Source: Rubrivivax sp. (GTDB lineage Bacteria > Pseudomonadota > Gammaproteobacteria > Burkholderiales > Burkholderiaceae_C). From it: DNA of 64,000 bases. Position numbers and translations under genes: made by a program. The stretch spans positions 124,001 to 188,000 of the forward strand of contig JAIYCR010000082.1 of assembly GCA_027487905.1 (NCBI GenBank), given 5' to 3'. The notes beneath the pieces were generated by a model. That model searched no databases. It saw only the letters and a list, made by a program, of their open reading frames with translations, and was not told the DNA's origin. Numbering within the stretch: the first letter of the stretch is position 1; each line of letters opens with the position of its first letter. Shown one piece after another: positions 43,800 to 51,982 of the stretch.

Positions 43800-45977
43800 T
43801 CAGTTCCCGCTGGCCAGCGCCGGCAGATCGGCCGACAGGTTCTCGGGCAGCGGCCTCCAGGCCGGGTTGCCCGCGCCATAGACCGCGTTCAGCCGGGCGA
43901 ACAGCGCATTGGCCGCCACCAGGTTCAGTCGCGCCGATGGCGAGTTGCTGTGCAGCTTGTTCTTGAAGCCGAAGTACACCGCACCCGCACGCTCGACGAA
44001 CACCCGCTCGTAGCCCAGGCCCGCCGGTGTTCCCGGCGCGGTCAGCGTGGGCTGGCCGGCCAGGGTCATCACGCGGGCATCACCCAGGGCGGCGATGGTG
44101 TAGGTGCCGGTGGACAGCAGGTCGCAGTTGCGCAGCGACCCATCGTTGATGCGCACCGCGCAGGACCAGTAGCGCACCGTGTTGCCGCCCGGCACGAAGG
44201 ACACCCGCAGCGACCGGTTGCTGTTGTAGTAGGTCGTGGCCGATGCGGCCGGAACCAGCGCTGCGGTGCCCACGTTGCCCACCGACAGCGTCGTCGTCGA
44301 CCACCATTCGTTGCGCGGACCGCTGCGCGGGCCACCCGCCACGCCACCGGGCAGGCCACCCTCGCCGAACTGGCAGGGCCGTCCGAGGCCGCGTTCGACC
44401 ACCGTCTCCAGCGTCGCCGCTGGCGTGACGCCGGGCGCCGGTGCGGTGGCCGCGCAGGCCACCGGCTGGCCGGTGCGGGCATCGCCGCCCTGGGCCACCG
44501 CTGCCGAATAGACCGTCACCGGCGCGGTGGGGTCGTAGGCGATGGCCGTCGAGACGATGGTGTTGGTCTGGAACTGCAGCTGCGAGCCGGCCGGGAAGGC
44601 CTGGGCCGGGGGGAAGAAGTCGGTCAGCGGACCGTCCGCGGCGTCGGGCCCCCAGCTGCCGTAGGACTGCCCCCAGGGCGAACCGCTGCGGTAGGGCAGC
44701 GCGCGGATCTGCTCCACCACCGACAGCAGGCTGCGGCCGGAGATGTCCACGATCGAGCGTTGCGAGTTGCCTTCCTCCAGGCCGTCGCAGTAGGTGTAGC
44801 GGGTGCGGCCCTGCGCGTCACGCGGGGTCTGGCGGTTGACGAAGTTGGCCGGGCAGGTGCGCCAGGTACTGCCGTTCCAGAAGGTGTCGTTGCGGCGGGA
44901 GAAGCTGCTGCCTGGCCCCCAGGTGTCCACGCCTCCGCTCGCATTGGTGGCCTGGCGCAGCTCGCGGAAGCCGGTGCGGCCGTTGGCATCGGGCACCAGG
45001 TCGGCAGCCCCGGCGCGGAAGATGCGATAGCTCCAGCTGTCGCGATCGCCCGACGTGCTGAAGAAGGGCAGCGTGCCGCTGGGATCGGGCCCGCTGGCCG
45101 TGGGCGGCGTGACCTGGCTGGCCACCACCGCCACGACACTGGCAGGCGTCAGTTCAGCCTCCCGCACGACGGCTGCAGCGGCGGTGTTCACCGCGCCCAG
45201 GCAGGCCGACGAGGCGATGCCACCGGTGCAGGACGAGACCGTGTCCTGGACCGCAGCGGCCACCTGCGGCAGCAAGGTGGCCAGCGTTGTGGCCACCGCA
45301 TCGCGCACGTCGGCCGCGCTCACCGCGGTGGAGCTGCCGGGGACCGGCTGGCCCACGGCCGAAGCCAGGGCGGTCGCGGCGTCCTGCTGAGCCCGCACCA
45401 GCAGCCGGGCGGCCACGGCGGATTGGGTGCCTTCGGCGCCCGACACGGTGGTGAAGTCCACCAGGGGCGAGCCGGTCAGGCCCAGCCCGCTCTGGATGGT
45501 GGCCGCTGCGGCGTCGGTGGTGGCGCCGGTGCTGGCCACCACCTGCTGCACCAGCGTGGTCAGCGGCGTGACGACCGAGGGGCGGTCCGCTGGCGCGCTC
45601 AGGGTGTAGGGGCTGGTCACCGGGCCGCTGTCGGCGTCGACCGCATCGGTGCCCACCACGGCGACGATGGGAAACCGGTTGAGCTCAGCGGTGGGCACCT
45701 GAAGCGTCACCCGGCCATCGGCATCGGTGCGCCCCTGAAGCTCGCCGGCCTCGCAGCGACCGTTCGAATTGGCGTCGACACAGACGGTCGCATTGCGCAG
45801 CGGGCCGTCGATCACGCGGACCGGCACGGCGACGGTGGGCGGTGAAGGGGAAATGCCGGCCGGTCCGTCGCCCGCGGGCATGTCGGCCTTGTCGCCCGAC
45901 CCGCCGCAGGCCGCCAGCCCGAAGACGGCGACCAGGCTGGCGGTAAGGGCTCGAAGTGAATGGGATGTCTGGTGCAT
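43800..45977 (-). CDS. Large predicted lipoprotein of unknown function
   Basis: A 725-residue exported protein. The signal peptide ends in the lipobox LAAC (Cys about residue 24) followed by GGSGDK. The N-terminal part has a carboxypeptidase-regulatory-like segment (RVIDGPLRNATVCVDANSNG, DADGRVTLQVP) seen in many Burkholderiales lipoproteins. The middle is Ala/Thr/Val-rich, and the C-terminal half has many Trp/Tyr/Gly and several Cys. I do not recognise a catalytic domain. It probably faces the periplasm or the cell surface. ATG at 45977 is chosen because it opens the signal peptide. Confidence 0.8.
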   Translation of the reverse strand: MHQTSHSLRALTASLVAVFGLAACGGSGDKADMPAGDGPAGISPSPPTVAVPVRVIDGPLRNATVCVDANSNGRCEAGELQGRTDADGRVTLQVPTAELNRFPIVAVVGTDAVDADSGPVTSPYTLSAPADRPSVVTPLTTLVQQVVASTGATTDAAAATIQSGLGLTGSPLVDFTTVSGAEGTQSAVAARLLVRAQQDAATALASAVGQPVPGSSTAVSAADVRDAVATTLATLLPQVAAAVQDTVSSCTGGIASSACLGAVNTAAAAVVREAELTPASVVAVVASQVTPPTASGPDPSGTLPFFSTSGDRDSWSYRIFRAGAADLVPDANGRTGFRELRQATNASGGVDTWGPGSSFSRRNDTFWNGSTWRTCPANFVNRQTPRDAQGRTRYTYCDGLEEGNSQRSIVDISGRSLLSVVEQIRALPYRSGSPWGQSYGSWGPDAADGPLTDFFPPAQAFPAGSQLQFQTNTIVSTAIAYDPTAPVTVYSAAVAQGGDARTGQPVACAATAPAPGVTPAATLETVVERGLGRPCQFGEGGLPGGVAGGPRSGPRNEWWSTTTLSVGNVGTAALVPAASATTYYNSNRSLRVSFVPGGNTVRYWSCAVRINDGSLRNCDLLSTGTYTIAALGDARVMTLAGQPTLTAPGTPAGLGYERVFVERAGAVYFGFKNKLHSNSPSARLNLVAANALFARLNAVYGAGNPAWRPLPENLSADLPALASGN

Positions 45978-46218
45978 CGTGCTTCTCCATGCCGGCACCG
46001 TGCTGCAGGCAGGGGCACCATGCCCTTGCTCCGACACCCTCGATGAACCAGCGCGGCCATGCTAGGAAGGCGGCGCCAGCCCTCCATCCACAGCCTGATG
46101 GGTTGGCGCTGCGTCGGTCATCACGGCTGTGGACGGGGGCGCATCCGCCCTTCAGAACGCTGCATCCCGGCCGATACCCAGACATGTCCTGTGCTCGAGA
46201 TCGAGCGGCCCAGCGCCC

Positions 46219-47103
46219 ATGACCCCTTCCTTGTCCGCCCCCTCGACGCAGGAGCGCGTCGCCGCCGAACTGGACGCGCAGCGCAGCCGCGGCGCTCTGC
46301 GGGAGATCCGCATCCCGCCCTGCCCCGAGCGGCTGGCGCGGCTGCAGCAGGCACTGCGCGAGGCCGAGCCCGACCTGGGCGCCATCGCCCGCATCGCCAG
46401 CGGCGACGTGGCCATGTCGGCCGCGCTGATCCGCCTGGCCAACAGCGCGCGCTTCGGCAGCGGCCAACCGGTGCAGGGCGTGGGCCAGGCGATGAACCGG
46501 CTGGGTCTGCATCAGACCGGCGCGGCAATGTCCGAGTTCATCGTGCGACAGGCCCTGAAGGCCGACCACCCGCAGCTGCGGCGATTCTGGGAACGCTCGG
46601 CGCTCAGGGCCGAGGCCATGGCCGTGATCGCCCCGCGAATCGCCGGTCTGGAAGTCGATTCAGCCCACACCCACGGGCTCTTCGCCCATGTGGGCATGCC
46701 GGTGCTGCTGCAAAGCGTGCGCGGCTACGGCTCCACGCTGGTGGAGGCGGCAGCGCGCATCGACCGCAGCTTCGTGCAGACCGAGAACGCGAACCACAAG
46801 ACCGACCATGCGGTGGTCGGGGCGCTGGTGGCCCGGGTGTGGCAGCTGGGCAGCACGGTGATGGCCTCCATCCGGCTGCACCACGACCTCGAGGTGCTGG
46901 GCTCCTCCGCCGTGGAACCGGGCGTTCAGACCCTGGTCGCGGCCGGGCTGGTGGCCGACCACCTGATGCGCCGCCAGGAGGGCCTGCCGCCGGAGGACGA
47001 CTGGCAGGCCCACGGCGAAACCGCGCTGGACTGGCTGGCGCTGAGCGCGACCGACCTCGAAGACTGCGAGCGCGAACTGCAGCAGGCCGGCGGCGACGGC
47101 TGA
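46219..47103 (+). CDS. HDOD domain protein
   Basis: A 294-residue soluble protein with an HDOD domain (about 20-225): IRIPPCPERLARLQQAL, IARIASGDVAMSAALIRLAN, and the later HTHGLFAHVGMPVLLQ and KTDHAVVGALVARVWQL. HDOD is related to HD phosphohydrolases but usually lacks a full metal site, and members act in signalling. No second effector domain is present. The start ATG at 46219 gives MTPSLSAP. It is divergent from the large lipoprotein gene across 241 bp, where I see no clear motif, and convergent with the molybdenum hydroxylase genes. Confidence 0.85.
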   Translation: MTPSLSAPSTQERVAAELDAQRSRGALREIRIPPCPERLARLQQALREAEPDLGAIARIASGDVAMSAALIRLANSARFGSGQPVQGVGQAMNRLGLHQTGAAMSEFIVRQALKADHPQLRRFWERSALRAEAMAVIAPRIAGLEVDSAHTHGLFAHVGMPVLLQSVRGYGSTLVEAAARIDRSFVQTENANHKTDHAVVGALVARVWQLGSTVMASIRLHHDLEVLGSSAVEPGVQTLVAAGLVADHLMRRQEGLPPEDDWQAHGETALDWLALSATDLEDCERELQQAGGDG

Positions 47104-47125
47104 AGGTCCGTCGCCGGCGAAGGCG

Positions 47126-49399
47126 TCAGGCCGGGCTTGAGGCGCCGAACGGCAGTTCGCGGTGCCGCTGCCCGGTCAGCCGGGCGACCGCGTTGGCAAA
47201 GGCCGGTGCCAGCGGCGGCAGGCCGGGTTCGCCCATGCCCTTGGGCGGATCGTTGCTCGGCACGATGTGCACCGCCACCCGGGGCGCGTCGGCCATACGG
47301 GGCACGGCGAACTGGTGGTAGTTGGACTGCTCGACCACACCGTCCTTGAGCGTGATGCGTTCGCCAGCCATCGTCGTGCCCAGCGCCATGACGACGCTGC
47401 CCTGCACCTGGGCTTCCACCGTGCGCGGGTTGACGCAGAAGTTGCAATGCACGCCGGCGGTGACGTTCACCAGCACCGGCCGCGCCTGGGCGCCACGGCC
47501 CTGCATCCGGGCCTCCACCACATAGGCCACCACCGACTCGAAGCTCTCGTGCACGGCGACGCCCCAGGCGGCGCCGGCGGGCAATGCCTTGCGGCCGTAG
47601 CCGGACTGGTCCACCGCCAGCTGCAGCGCCGCCCGGTGGCGCGCGGCCTTGGGGCTGTCGCCCATCAGCCGAAGGCGGTAGGCCACCGGATCCTGCTTCG
47701 TGGCCACCGCGATCTCGTCGATGAGCGTCTCCATCACGTAGGCGGTGTGGGTGGAACCCACGGCCCGCCACCACAGCACCGGCACGTTCACCTTCGGATG
47801 GTGCACGGCCAGGCGCATGGGGATGTCGTAGGGCTCGCGCATGCCCTCGGTGGTGGTGCCGTCCACGCCCTGCTGGACGAGGAAGGCCTCGAAGGGCGAG
47901 CCCGAGACGATGCTCTGGCTGACGATGCGGTGGTCCCAGCCCAGCACGCGACCGCTGTCGTCGAAGCCGATCTCGGCGCGGTGAACGGTGAGCGGGCGGT
48001 AATAGCCCGAACGCATGTCGTCTTCTCGGCTCCACACCACCTTGACCGGGGCCGGCTTGCCCGCCCGCATCATGGCCTGGGCCACCGCCGCCGCCTCCCG
48101 CGGGAACTCGGCGGTGGGCGTGGCCCGCCGGCCGAAGCCGCCGCCGGCCATCTGCACCACGATGTCCACCTGCTCGGGCTTCATCCCCAGGAAGGCGGCC
48201 ACGGTGGCGGCGTCCACGCCCGGCATTTGCGACGCGTAGTGCATCGTGCAGCGCTCGGCGGTGAGGTCCACCGTGCAGGCGAGCGGCTCCATCTGCGCAT
48301 GGTTGAGGTAGGGAAAGACGAACTCGGCACTGATCTTGCGCGGCGCGGCAGCGGCGGCGCTCACGTCGGCGCGGAAGTGCTGCTGCGGCGCGAGCGTGCC
48401 GCCGCTGCGGGCCAGCGCGCGGTAGCGCTGCACCAGCTCTCCAGTGTCGGCCTTCTCAACGCCGGCCAGGTCCCACTGCACCTTCAAGGCCTCGCGCCCC
48501 TGGCGGGCCGGCCAGTAGGCGCTGGCCACCACCGCCACGCCCTGTCCGCCGCGATCCAGCGGCACCGTGTACACGGCCTCCACACCCGGCAGGCGAAGCG
48601 CCTGGGCCGCGTCCACGCTGGCCACCTTGCCGCCGAACACGGGCGGGCGCAGGATGAGCGCGGTCTTCATGCCGGGCAGGCTGACGTCCATGCCATAGCG
48701 CTGCTCGCCGTTGCTCTTGGCGGCCGAGGGCTTCAAGCCCGTGGGCTTGCCGATCAGGCGGAAGGTGGCCGGGTCCTTCAGCGTCACCGCCTCGGGAATG
48801 GGCTCCTTCATCGCGGCATCGAAGAGCTCGCCGTAGCCAGCCGAGCGGCCGCCTGCGCTCACCACGCCATTGGCCGCCGTGAGCGAAGCCACCGGAACGT
48901 TCCACTGGCGGGCAGCCGCCGACAGCAGCATCGCGCGGGTGCGAGCGCCGAGTTCGCGGTACTGCAGGTAGCTGTTCTTCACCGAGTTGGAGCCACCCGT
49001 CAGGTGCATGCCCATGAAGGGATCGACGTAGTTGCCCCGCTGGTTGCCGAAGCCGGTGACCACCCGCGACCAGTCGGCATCCAGTTCCTCGGCGCAGATC
49101 ATGGCCAGTGCGGTCTCGATGCCCTGGCCCATGTCCATGCGGTTGCACAGCACCGTGGTGGAGCCGTCGCGGGCGATGCTGACGAAGGCGCCCGGCGCTT
49201 CCGTGGGCTTCTGCCCTGGCGGCACGGTGGGTGCATTCTGCGCCCGCACCGACGGTGTGGCCAGCGGCATGAAGGCCAGGCCGACGGCCCCGCCCACGGT
49301 GAGGGTGACGAACTGCCGGCGCGACAGGGCGGGCGGTGGGGCACCGACGGCATCGGCGGCTTGGGCTTGGGACTGGGCGATCAGGCGGTCGAGGATCAT
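47126..49399 (-). CDS. Molybdenum hydroxylase large subunit (isoquinoline 1-oxidoreductase beta-like)
   Basis: A 757-residue xanthine dehydrogenase-family molybdopterin-binding subunit. A twin-arginine-type signal (LSRRQFVTLTVGGAVGLAF, about 29-47) implies export in folded form. The cofactor-binding segments MDMGQGIETALAMICAEE and QMAGGGFGRRATPTAEFPRE and the C-terminal KGMGEPGLPP, with the catalytic-type Glu, are clear. With the adjacent 2Fe-2S subunit it would hydroxylate an N-heterocycle or oxidise an aldehyde using water. The start ATG at 49399 is 29 bp from the 2Fe-2S gene. No cytochrome subunit is adjacent, though related periplasmic enzymes often have one. Confidence 0.92.
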   Translation of the reverse strand: MILDRLIAQSQAQAADAVGAPPPALSRRQFVTLTVGGAVGLAFMPLATPSVRAQNAPTVPPGQKPTEAPGAFVSIARDGSTTVLCNRMDMGQGIETALAMICAEELDADWSRVVTGFGNQRGNYVDPFMGMHLTGGSNSVKNSYLQYRELGARTRAMLLSAAARQWNVPVASLTAANGVVSAGGRSAGYGELFDAAMKEPIPEAVTLKDPATFRLIGKPTGLKPSAAKSNGEQRYGMDVSLPGMKTALILRPPVFGGKVASVDAAQALRLPGVEAVYTVPLDRGGQGVAVVASAYWPARQGREALKVQWDLAGVEKADTGELVQRYRALARSGGTLAPQQHFRADVSAAAAAPRKISAEFVFPYLNHAQMEPLACTVDLTAERCTMHYASQMPGVDAATVAAFLGMKPEQVDIVVQMAGGGFGRRATPTAEFPREAAAVAQAMMRAGKPAPVKVVWSREDDMRSGYYRPLTVHRAEIGFDDSGRVLGWDHRIVSQSIVSGSPFEAFLVQQGVDGTTTEGMREPYDIPMRLAVHHPKVNVPVLWWRAVGSTHTAYVMETLIDEIAVATKQDPVAYRLRLMGDSPKAARHRAALQLAVDQSGYGRKALPAGAAWGVAVHESFESVVAYVVEARMQGRGAQARPVLVNVTAGVHCNFCVNPRTVEAQVQGSVVMALGTTMAGERITLKDGVVEQSNYHQFAVPRMADAPRVAVHIVPSNDPPKGMGEPGLPPLAPAFANAVARLTGQRHRELPFGASSPA

Positions 49400-49428
49400 G
49401 CGGGTCTCCGGTGGGCGGGGCGAGGGGC

Positions 49429-49887
49429 TCAGGCGAGGCTGGCCGACGCGTCCCGGATGGCGGCGCGCACCCGCTGGTAGGTGCCGCAGCGGCAGATGTT
49501 GCCGGCCATGGCGGCGTCGATCTGCGCGTCGGTGGGCTTGCGGTTGCGTTGCAGCAGCGCCGTGGCGCTCATCACCTGACCGCTCTGGCAGTAGCCGCAC
49601 TGGGCGACGTCGTGCCTGACCCAGGCGGCCTCCACCGCCCGGCCCACGCGGTCCTGGTCGATGGCCTCGATGGTGACGACCCGCGCACCGGCCACCGACG
49701 CCAGCGGCGTCACGCAGGACCGGACGGCCTGCCCGTTCACGTGCACGGTGCAGGCGCCGCACTGGGCCATGCCGCAGCCGAACTTCGTGCCCGTCAGGCC
49801 CAGGTCATCGCGCAGTGCCCACAGCAGCGGGGTGGTGGGGTCGGCGGTGACGGTCACCGGCTTGCCGTTGAGGGTGAGAGCGGTCAT
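49429..49887 (-). CDS. 2Fe-2S subunit of molybdenum hydroxylase (isoquinoline 1-oxidoreductase alpha-like)
   Basis: A 152-residue protein with two 2Fe-2S clusters. The N-terminal ferredoxin-like domain carries GCGMAQCGACTVHV and a further Cys in VRSC. The C-terminal helical domain has QCGYCQSGQ and NICRCGTYQRV. It passes electrons from the molybdenum centre of the large subunit to an external acceptor. It lacks its own signal, which is usual because it is co-exported with its partner. It lies directly upstream of the large-subunit gene in a two-gene operon. Confidence 0.95.
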   Translation of the reverse strand: MTALTLNGKPVTVTADPTTPLLWALRDDLGLTGTKFGCGMAQCGACTVHVNGQAVRSCVTPLASVAGARVVTIEAIDQDRVGRAVEAAWVRHDVAQCGYCQSGQVMSATALLQRNRKPTDAQIDAAMAGNICRCGTYQRVRAAIRDASASLA

Positions 49888-49962
49888 GGCAGGCAGGGGC
49901 TCGGGGCCCGAGTGGACGAGACGGCCGGCACGCTAGCACAGGCCACGGAGTCTGGCCCCGGT

Positions 49963-49990
49963 GCTTGAGCCCTGTTGCTTGAGCCCTGTT
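49963..49990. repeat. 14-bp tandem duplication
   Basis: Two exact adjacent copies of GCTTGAGCCCTGTT lie in the 119-bp gap between the 2Fe-2S subunit gene and the end of the RraA-like gene. No function is evident. Confidence 0.8.
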
Positions 49991-50006
49991 GACTGCGCCA
50001 GCCGGT

Positions 50007-50558
50007 TCAGCCCCCGTGCAGCGGCCCGGCGCCGAGAACCACCCCGTCGACATCGGCATAGAGCCAGTCACCCGGGCGGATGTCCACGCCCTGGACCCGC
50101 ACCGGCACGTCCACCAGGCCGGCGATGCGGCGCTCGGTGGGCAGGGGGATCAGTGCCAGCGCCAGCACGCCCAGGTCGATGGCACCCAGTTCGGCCAGGT
50201 CGCGCACGCAGCCATCGACCAGCACGCCCGCCCATCCGTTGCGCTCCGCGGCGGCGGCGATGTTGCCGCCCACCAGCGCGCGCCGCAGCGACGCGCCGGC
50301 ATCGACCACCAGCACCTGGCCCATCCGTCCGGCCGGCGTGTCCACCCGCCCGTCGGTTTCGAGGAGGGCCTTCACGCTGGTGTTGTCCTCATGGCACTTC
50401 ACCGTGCGAACCGGGCCCTGGAAGGCCGATCGGCCACCGAAGCTGCGGAACACCGGCGGCAGCACGCGGAAGGCGCCGCTCGTGTCTGCCTTGTGCAGGT
50501 CGCAGAGGTCGCAGGTGGGCGTCGCCAGCGCGGCGCCAGGGGTGGAGGAGGCATTCAT
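50007..50558 (-). CDS. RraA-like / 4-hydroxy-4-methyl-2-oxoglutarate aldolase family protein
   Basis: A 183-residue protein of the RraA fold. TCDLCDLHKAD near the N terminus, GQVLVVDAGASLRRALVGGN in the middle and GVLVDGCVRDLAEL with GDWLYADVDGVVLG near the end match the family. Members that keep the DGxxRD segment and upstream Gly-rich loop are class II pyruvate aldolases of protocatechuate and gallate catabolism; others bind RNase E. The neighbourhood of transport and oxidation genes rather than RNA genes favours an aldolase or decarboxylase role. It is transcribed leftward after the AraC gene. Confidence 0.85.
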   Translation of the reverse strand: MNASSTPGAALATPTCDLCDLHKADTSGAFRVLPPVFRSFGGRSAFQGPVRTVKCHEDNTSVKALLETDGRVDTPAGRMGQVLVVDAGASLRRALVGGNIAAAAERNGWAGVLVDGCVRDLAELGAIDLGVLALALIPLPTERRIAGLVDVPVRVQGVDIRPGDWLYADVDGVVLGAGPLHGG

Positions 50559-50676
50559 GGCGGTTCGGTCTGTCAGTCAGTCACGCAAGCAGGCAGGCGG
50601 CGCAAGGGGTCGAGCACCTGGCCGGATTCTGCTGGGTGCGAAGCCACGCGACCCGCGCCTGCGGGGCGGCAGGCCC

Positions 50677-51639
50677 CTAGGTGGCGGGCTGGGCGGCGCG
50701 CCGGTAGTCGCTGGGCGCCATGCCCAGCTGCGCGCGGAACACCCGGCTGAAGTGCGCCATGTTCTGGAAGCCGAAGCCCAGCGCGATGTCGGTGATCGAT
50801 CGGTGGTCGGCGGCGCGGTCGTCGAAGGTGCGGCGGCAGGCCTCGAGCCGGCGCATCTGGATGTAGCTCGCCACGCCGTCGGCTTCCTCGGCGAAGGCGT
50901 TGTACAGCTGTCGGCGGCTGCAGTTCAGCGCGCGGGCGAGGGAGTCCACGCTGAGGTCGGGGTCGGACAGGTGCTGGCGAACATGCTCCTTGATGCGCGA
51001 GCGCAGCGCCTCGCGCTGCGACACCGCCGTCTCCTGCCCGGCCAGGTCGAGCAGGGACAGGTGCACCAGCTGGGTGATGGCATCGCCCACGCCACGGGCC
51101 GCCGGCTCGGGCATGTTGCGCAGCTGCTCGAAGGCATGACGCATGGTCTGCAGCGCGAGCGTGGACACGCCACCGGAGCCGCCCAGGCGACGGGCCATCA
51201 GCGGCTCCAGGGCCAGGCCGCGGGCTTCCAGGCTCGCGCGCGGCACCATCACGATCAGGTGCTCCACCCGCTCCGGGTTGGCCACCGCGTAGCTGTCGGC
51301 GGTGTCGTAGACGCTCCATTGCCCCGGGGTGACCCAGGTCTCGCGCCCTTTCTGTTCGACGCCGGCGCAGCCCACCCACGGGGCGACGATCTTCAGGTAA
51401 GGCCGTTCCACCGAGCGGGCCAGCGCCGAGGAGCGGGTGACCCGGTGCCGCGAGGCTTCCAGGTGGGTGAGCATCACTTCGCCCGCATGCAGCGTCGTCG
51501 CGCGGCCGTCGACGACGGTGTCCCCGTAGGCGTCCGAGCGCAGCCCCTGGAACATGCGGCCGATCCAGTCGGACCAGAAGCCGGCCCGGTCCTGCGGGGG
51601 CACGTCGTCGGTGCTCATCACCTGCGGCTTGTTGTTCAT
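50677..51639 (-). CDS. AraC-family transcriptional regulator
   Basis: A 320-residue regulator of the AraC family with an AraC-binding-like (PF14525-type) N-terminal domain (about 20-190), followed by the double helix-turn-helix (about 215-315): SVDSLARALNCSRRQLYNAF, then ITDIALGFGFQNMAHFSRVF and the signature FRAQLGMAPSDYRR. Start ATG 51639 has GGAGGAGA upstream. It is divergent from a Liv-type ABC operon across a 343-bp region with 22-bp-spaced direct repeats, so it may control that operon. The inducer is unknown, though this subfamily often senses aromatic or small organic acids. Confidence 0.9.
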   Translation of the reverse strand: MNNKPQVMSTDDVPPQDRAGFWSDWIGRMFQGLRSDAYGDTVVDGRATTLHAGEVMLTHLEASRHRVTRSSALARSVERPYLKIVAPWVGCAGVEQKGRETWVTPGQWSVYDTADSYAVANPERVEHLIVMVPRASLEARGLALEPLMARRLGGSGGVSTLALQTMRHAFEQLRNMPEPAARGVGDAITQLVHLSLLDLAGQETAVSQREALRSRIKEHVRQHLSDPDLSVDSLARALNCSRRQLYNAFAEEADGVASYIQMRRLEACRRTFDDRAADHRSITDIALGFGFQNMAHFSRVFRAQLGMAPSDYRRAAQPAT

Positions 51640-51982
51640 GTCTCCTCCGTTTCGACGGCTCGCCGGCTGGGCCGGTTCGACCTTCGGTGCCAAGCGTAGT
51701 GCGAGCGGGGCCGCGGCGCGTGTCCATGCCTGCGTCCGCGTGGGGGCTTTGCAGGCGCTCGCGCCGCTGGGCGGCTGCGGAGTTCGGGTAAGTCCCTGTC
51801 CGGCGTGCACAGCGCGGCAAGTCGCCGTGCACGGGCGGAAAAGCCCTTCGAAGCGGGCAGCCGAAGAATCTCCGGGCAGCCTGCGGTGTCGATGCCGCAG
51901 CCGTCGATGGCGATGCAGTCGCCCCGGCATGACCGGACGACGGCGCTGCAACACGCCCCACCCCAAGACCGGAGACCGACCG
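51640..51982. other. Divergent intergenic region between the AraC gene and the ABC operon
   Basis: A 343-bp non-coding stretch between the divergent araC-type and substrate-binding-protein genes. It holds the likely promoters of both. Besides the CGTGCAC direct repeats at 51804-51832 and the GGAG ribosome-binding site ahead of 51983, I see no gene or strong terminator. Confidence 0.6.
51804..51832. promoter_or_regulatory. Direct repeats of CGTGCAC, candidate AraC operator
   Basis: Two CGTGCAC copies start 22 bp apart (51804-51810 and 51826-51832), about two helical turns, with similar flanks. AraC-family dimers often bind direct repeats at this spacing. The position between the AraC gene and the ABC operon fits, but the motif is short in GC-rich DNA. 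Confidence 0.35.
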
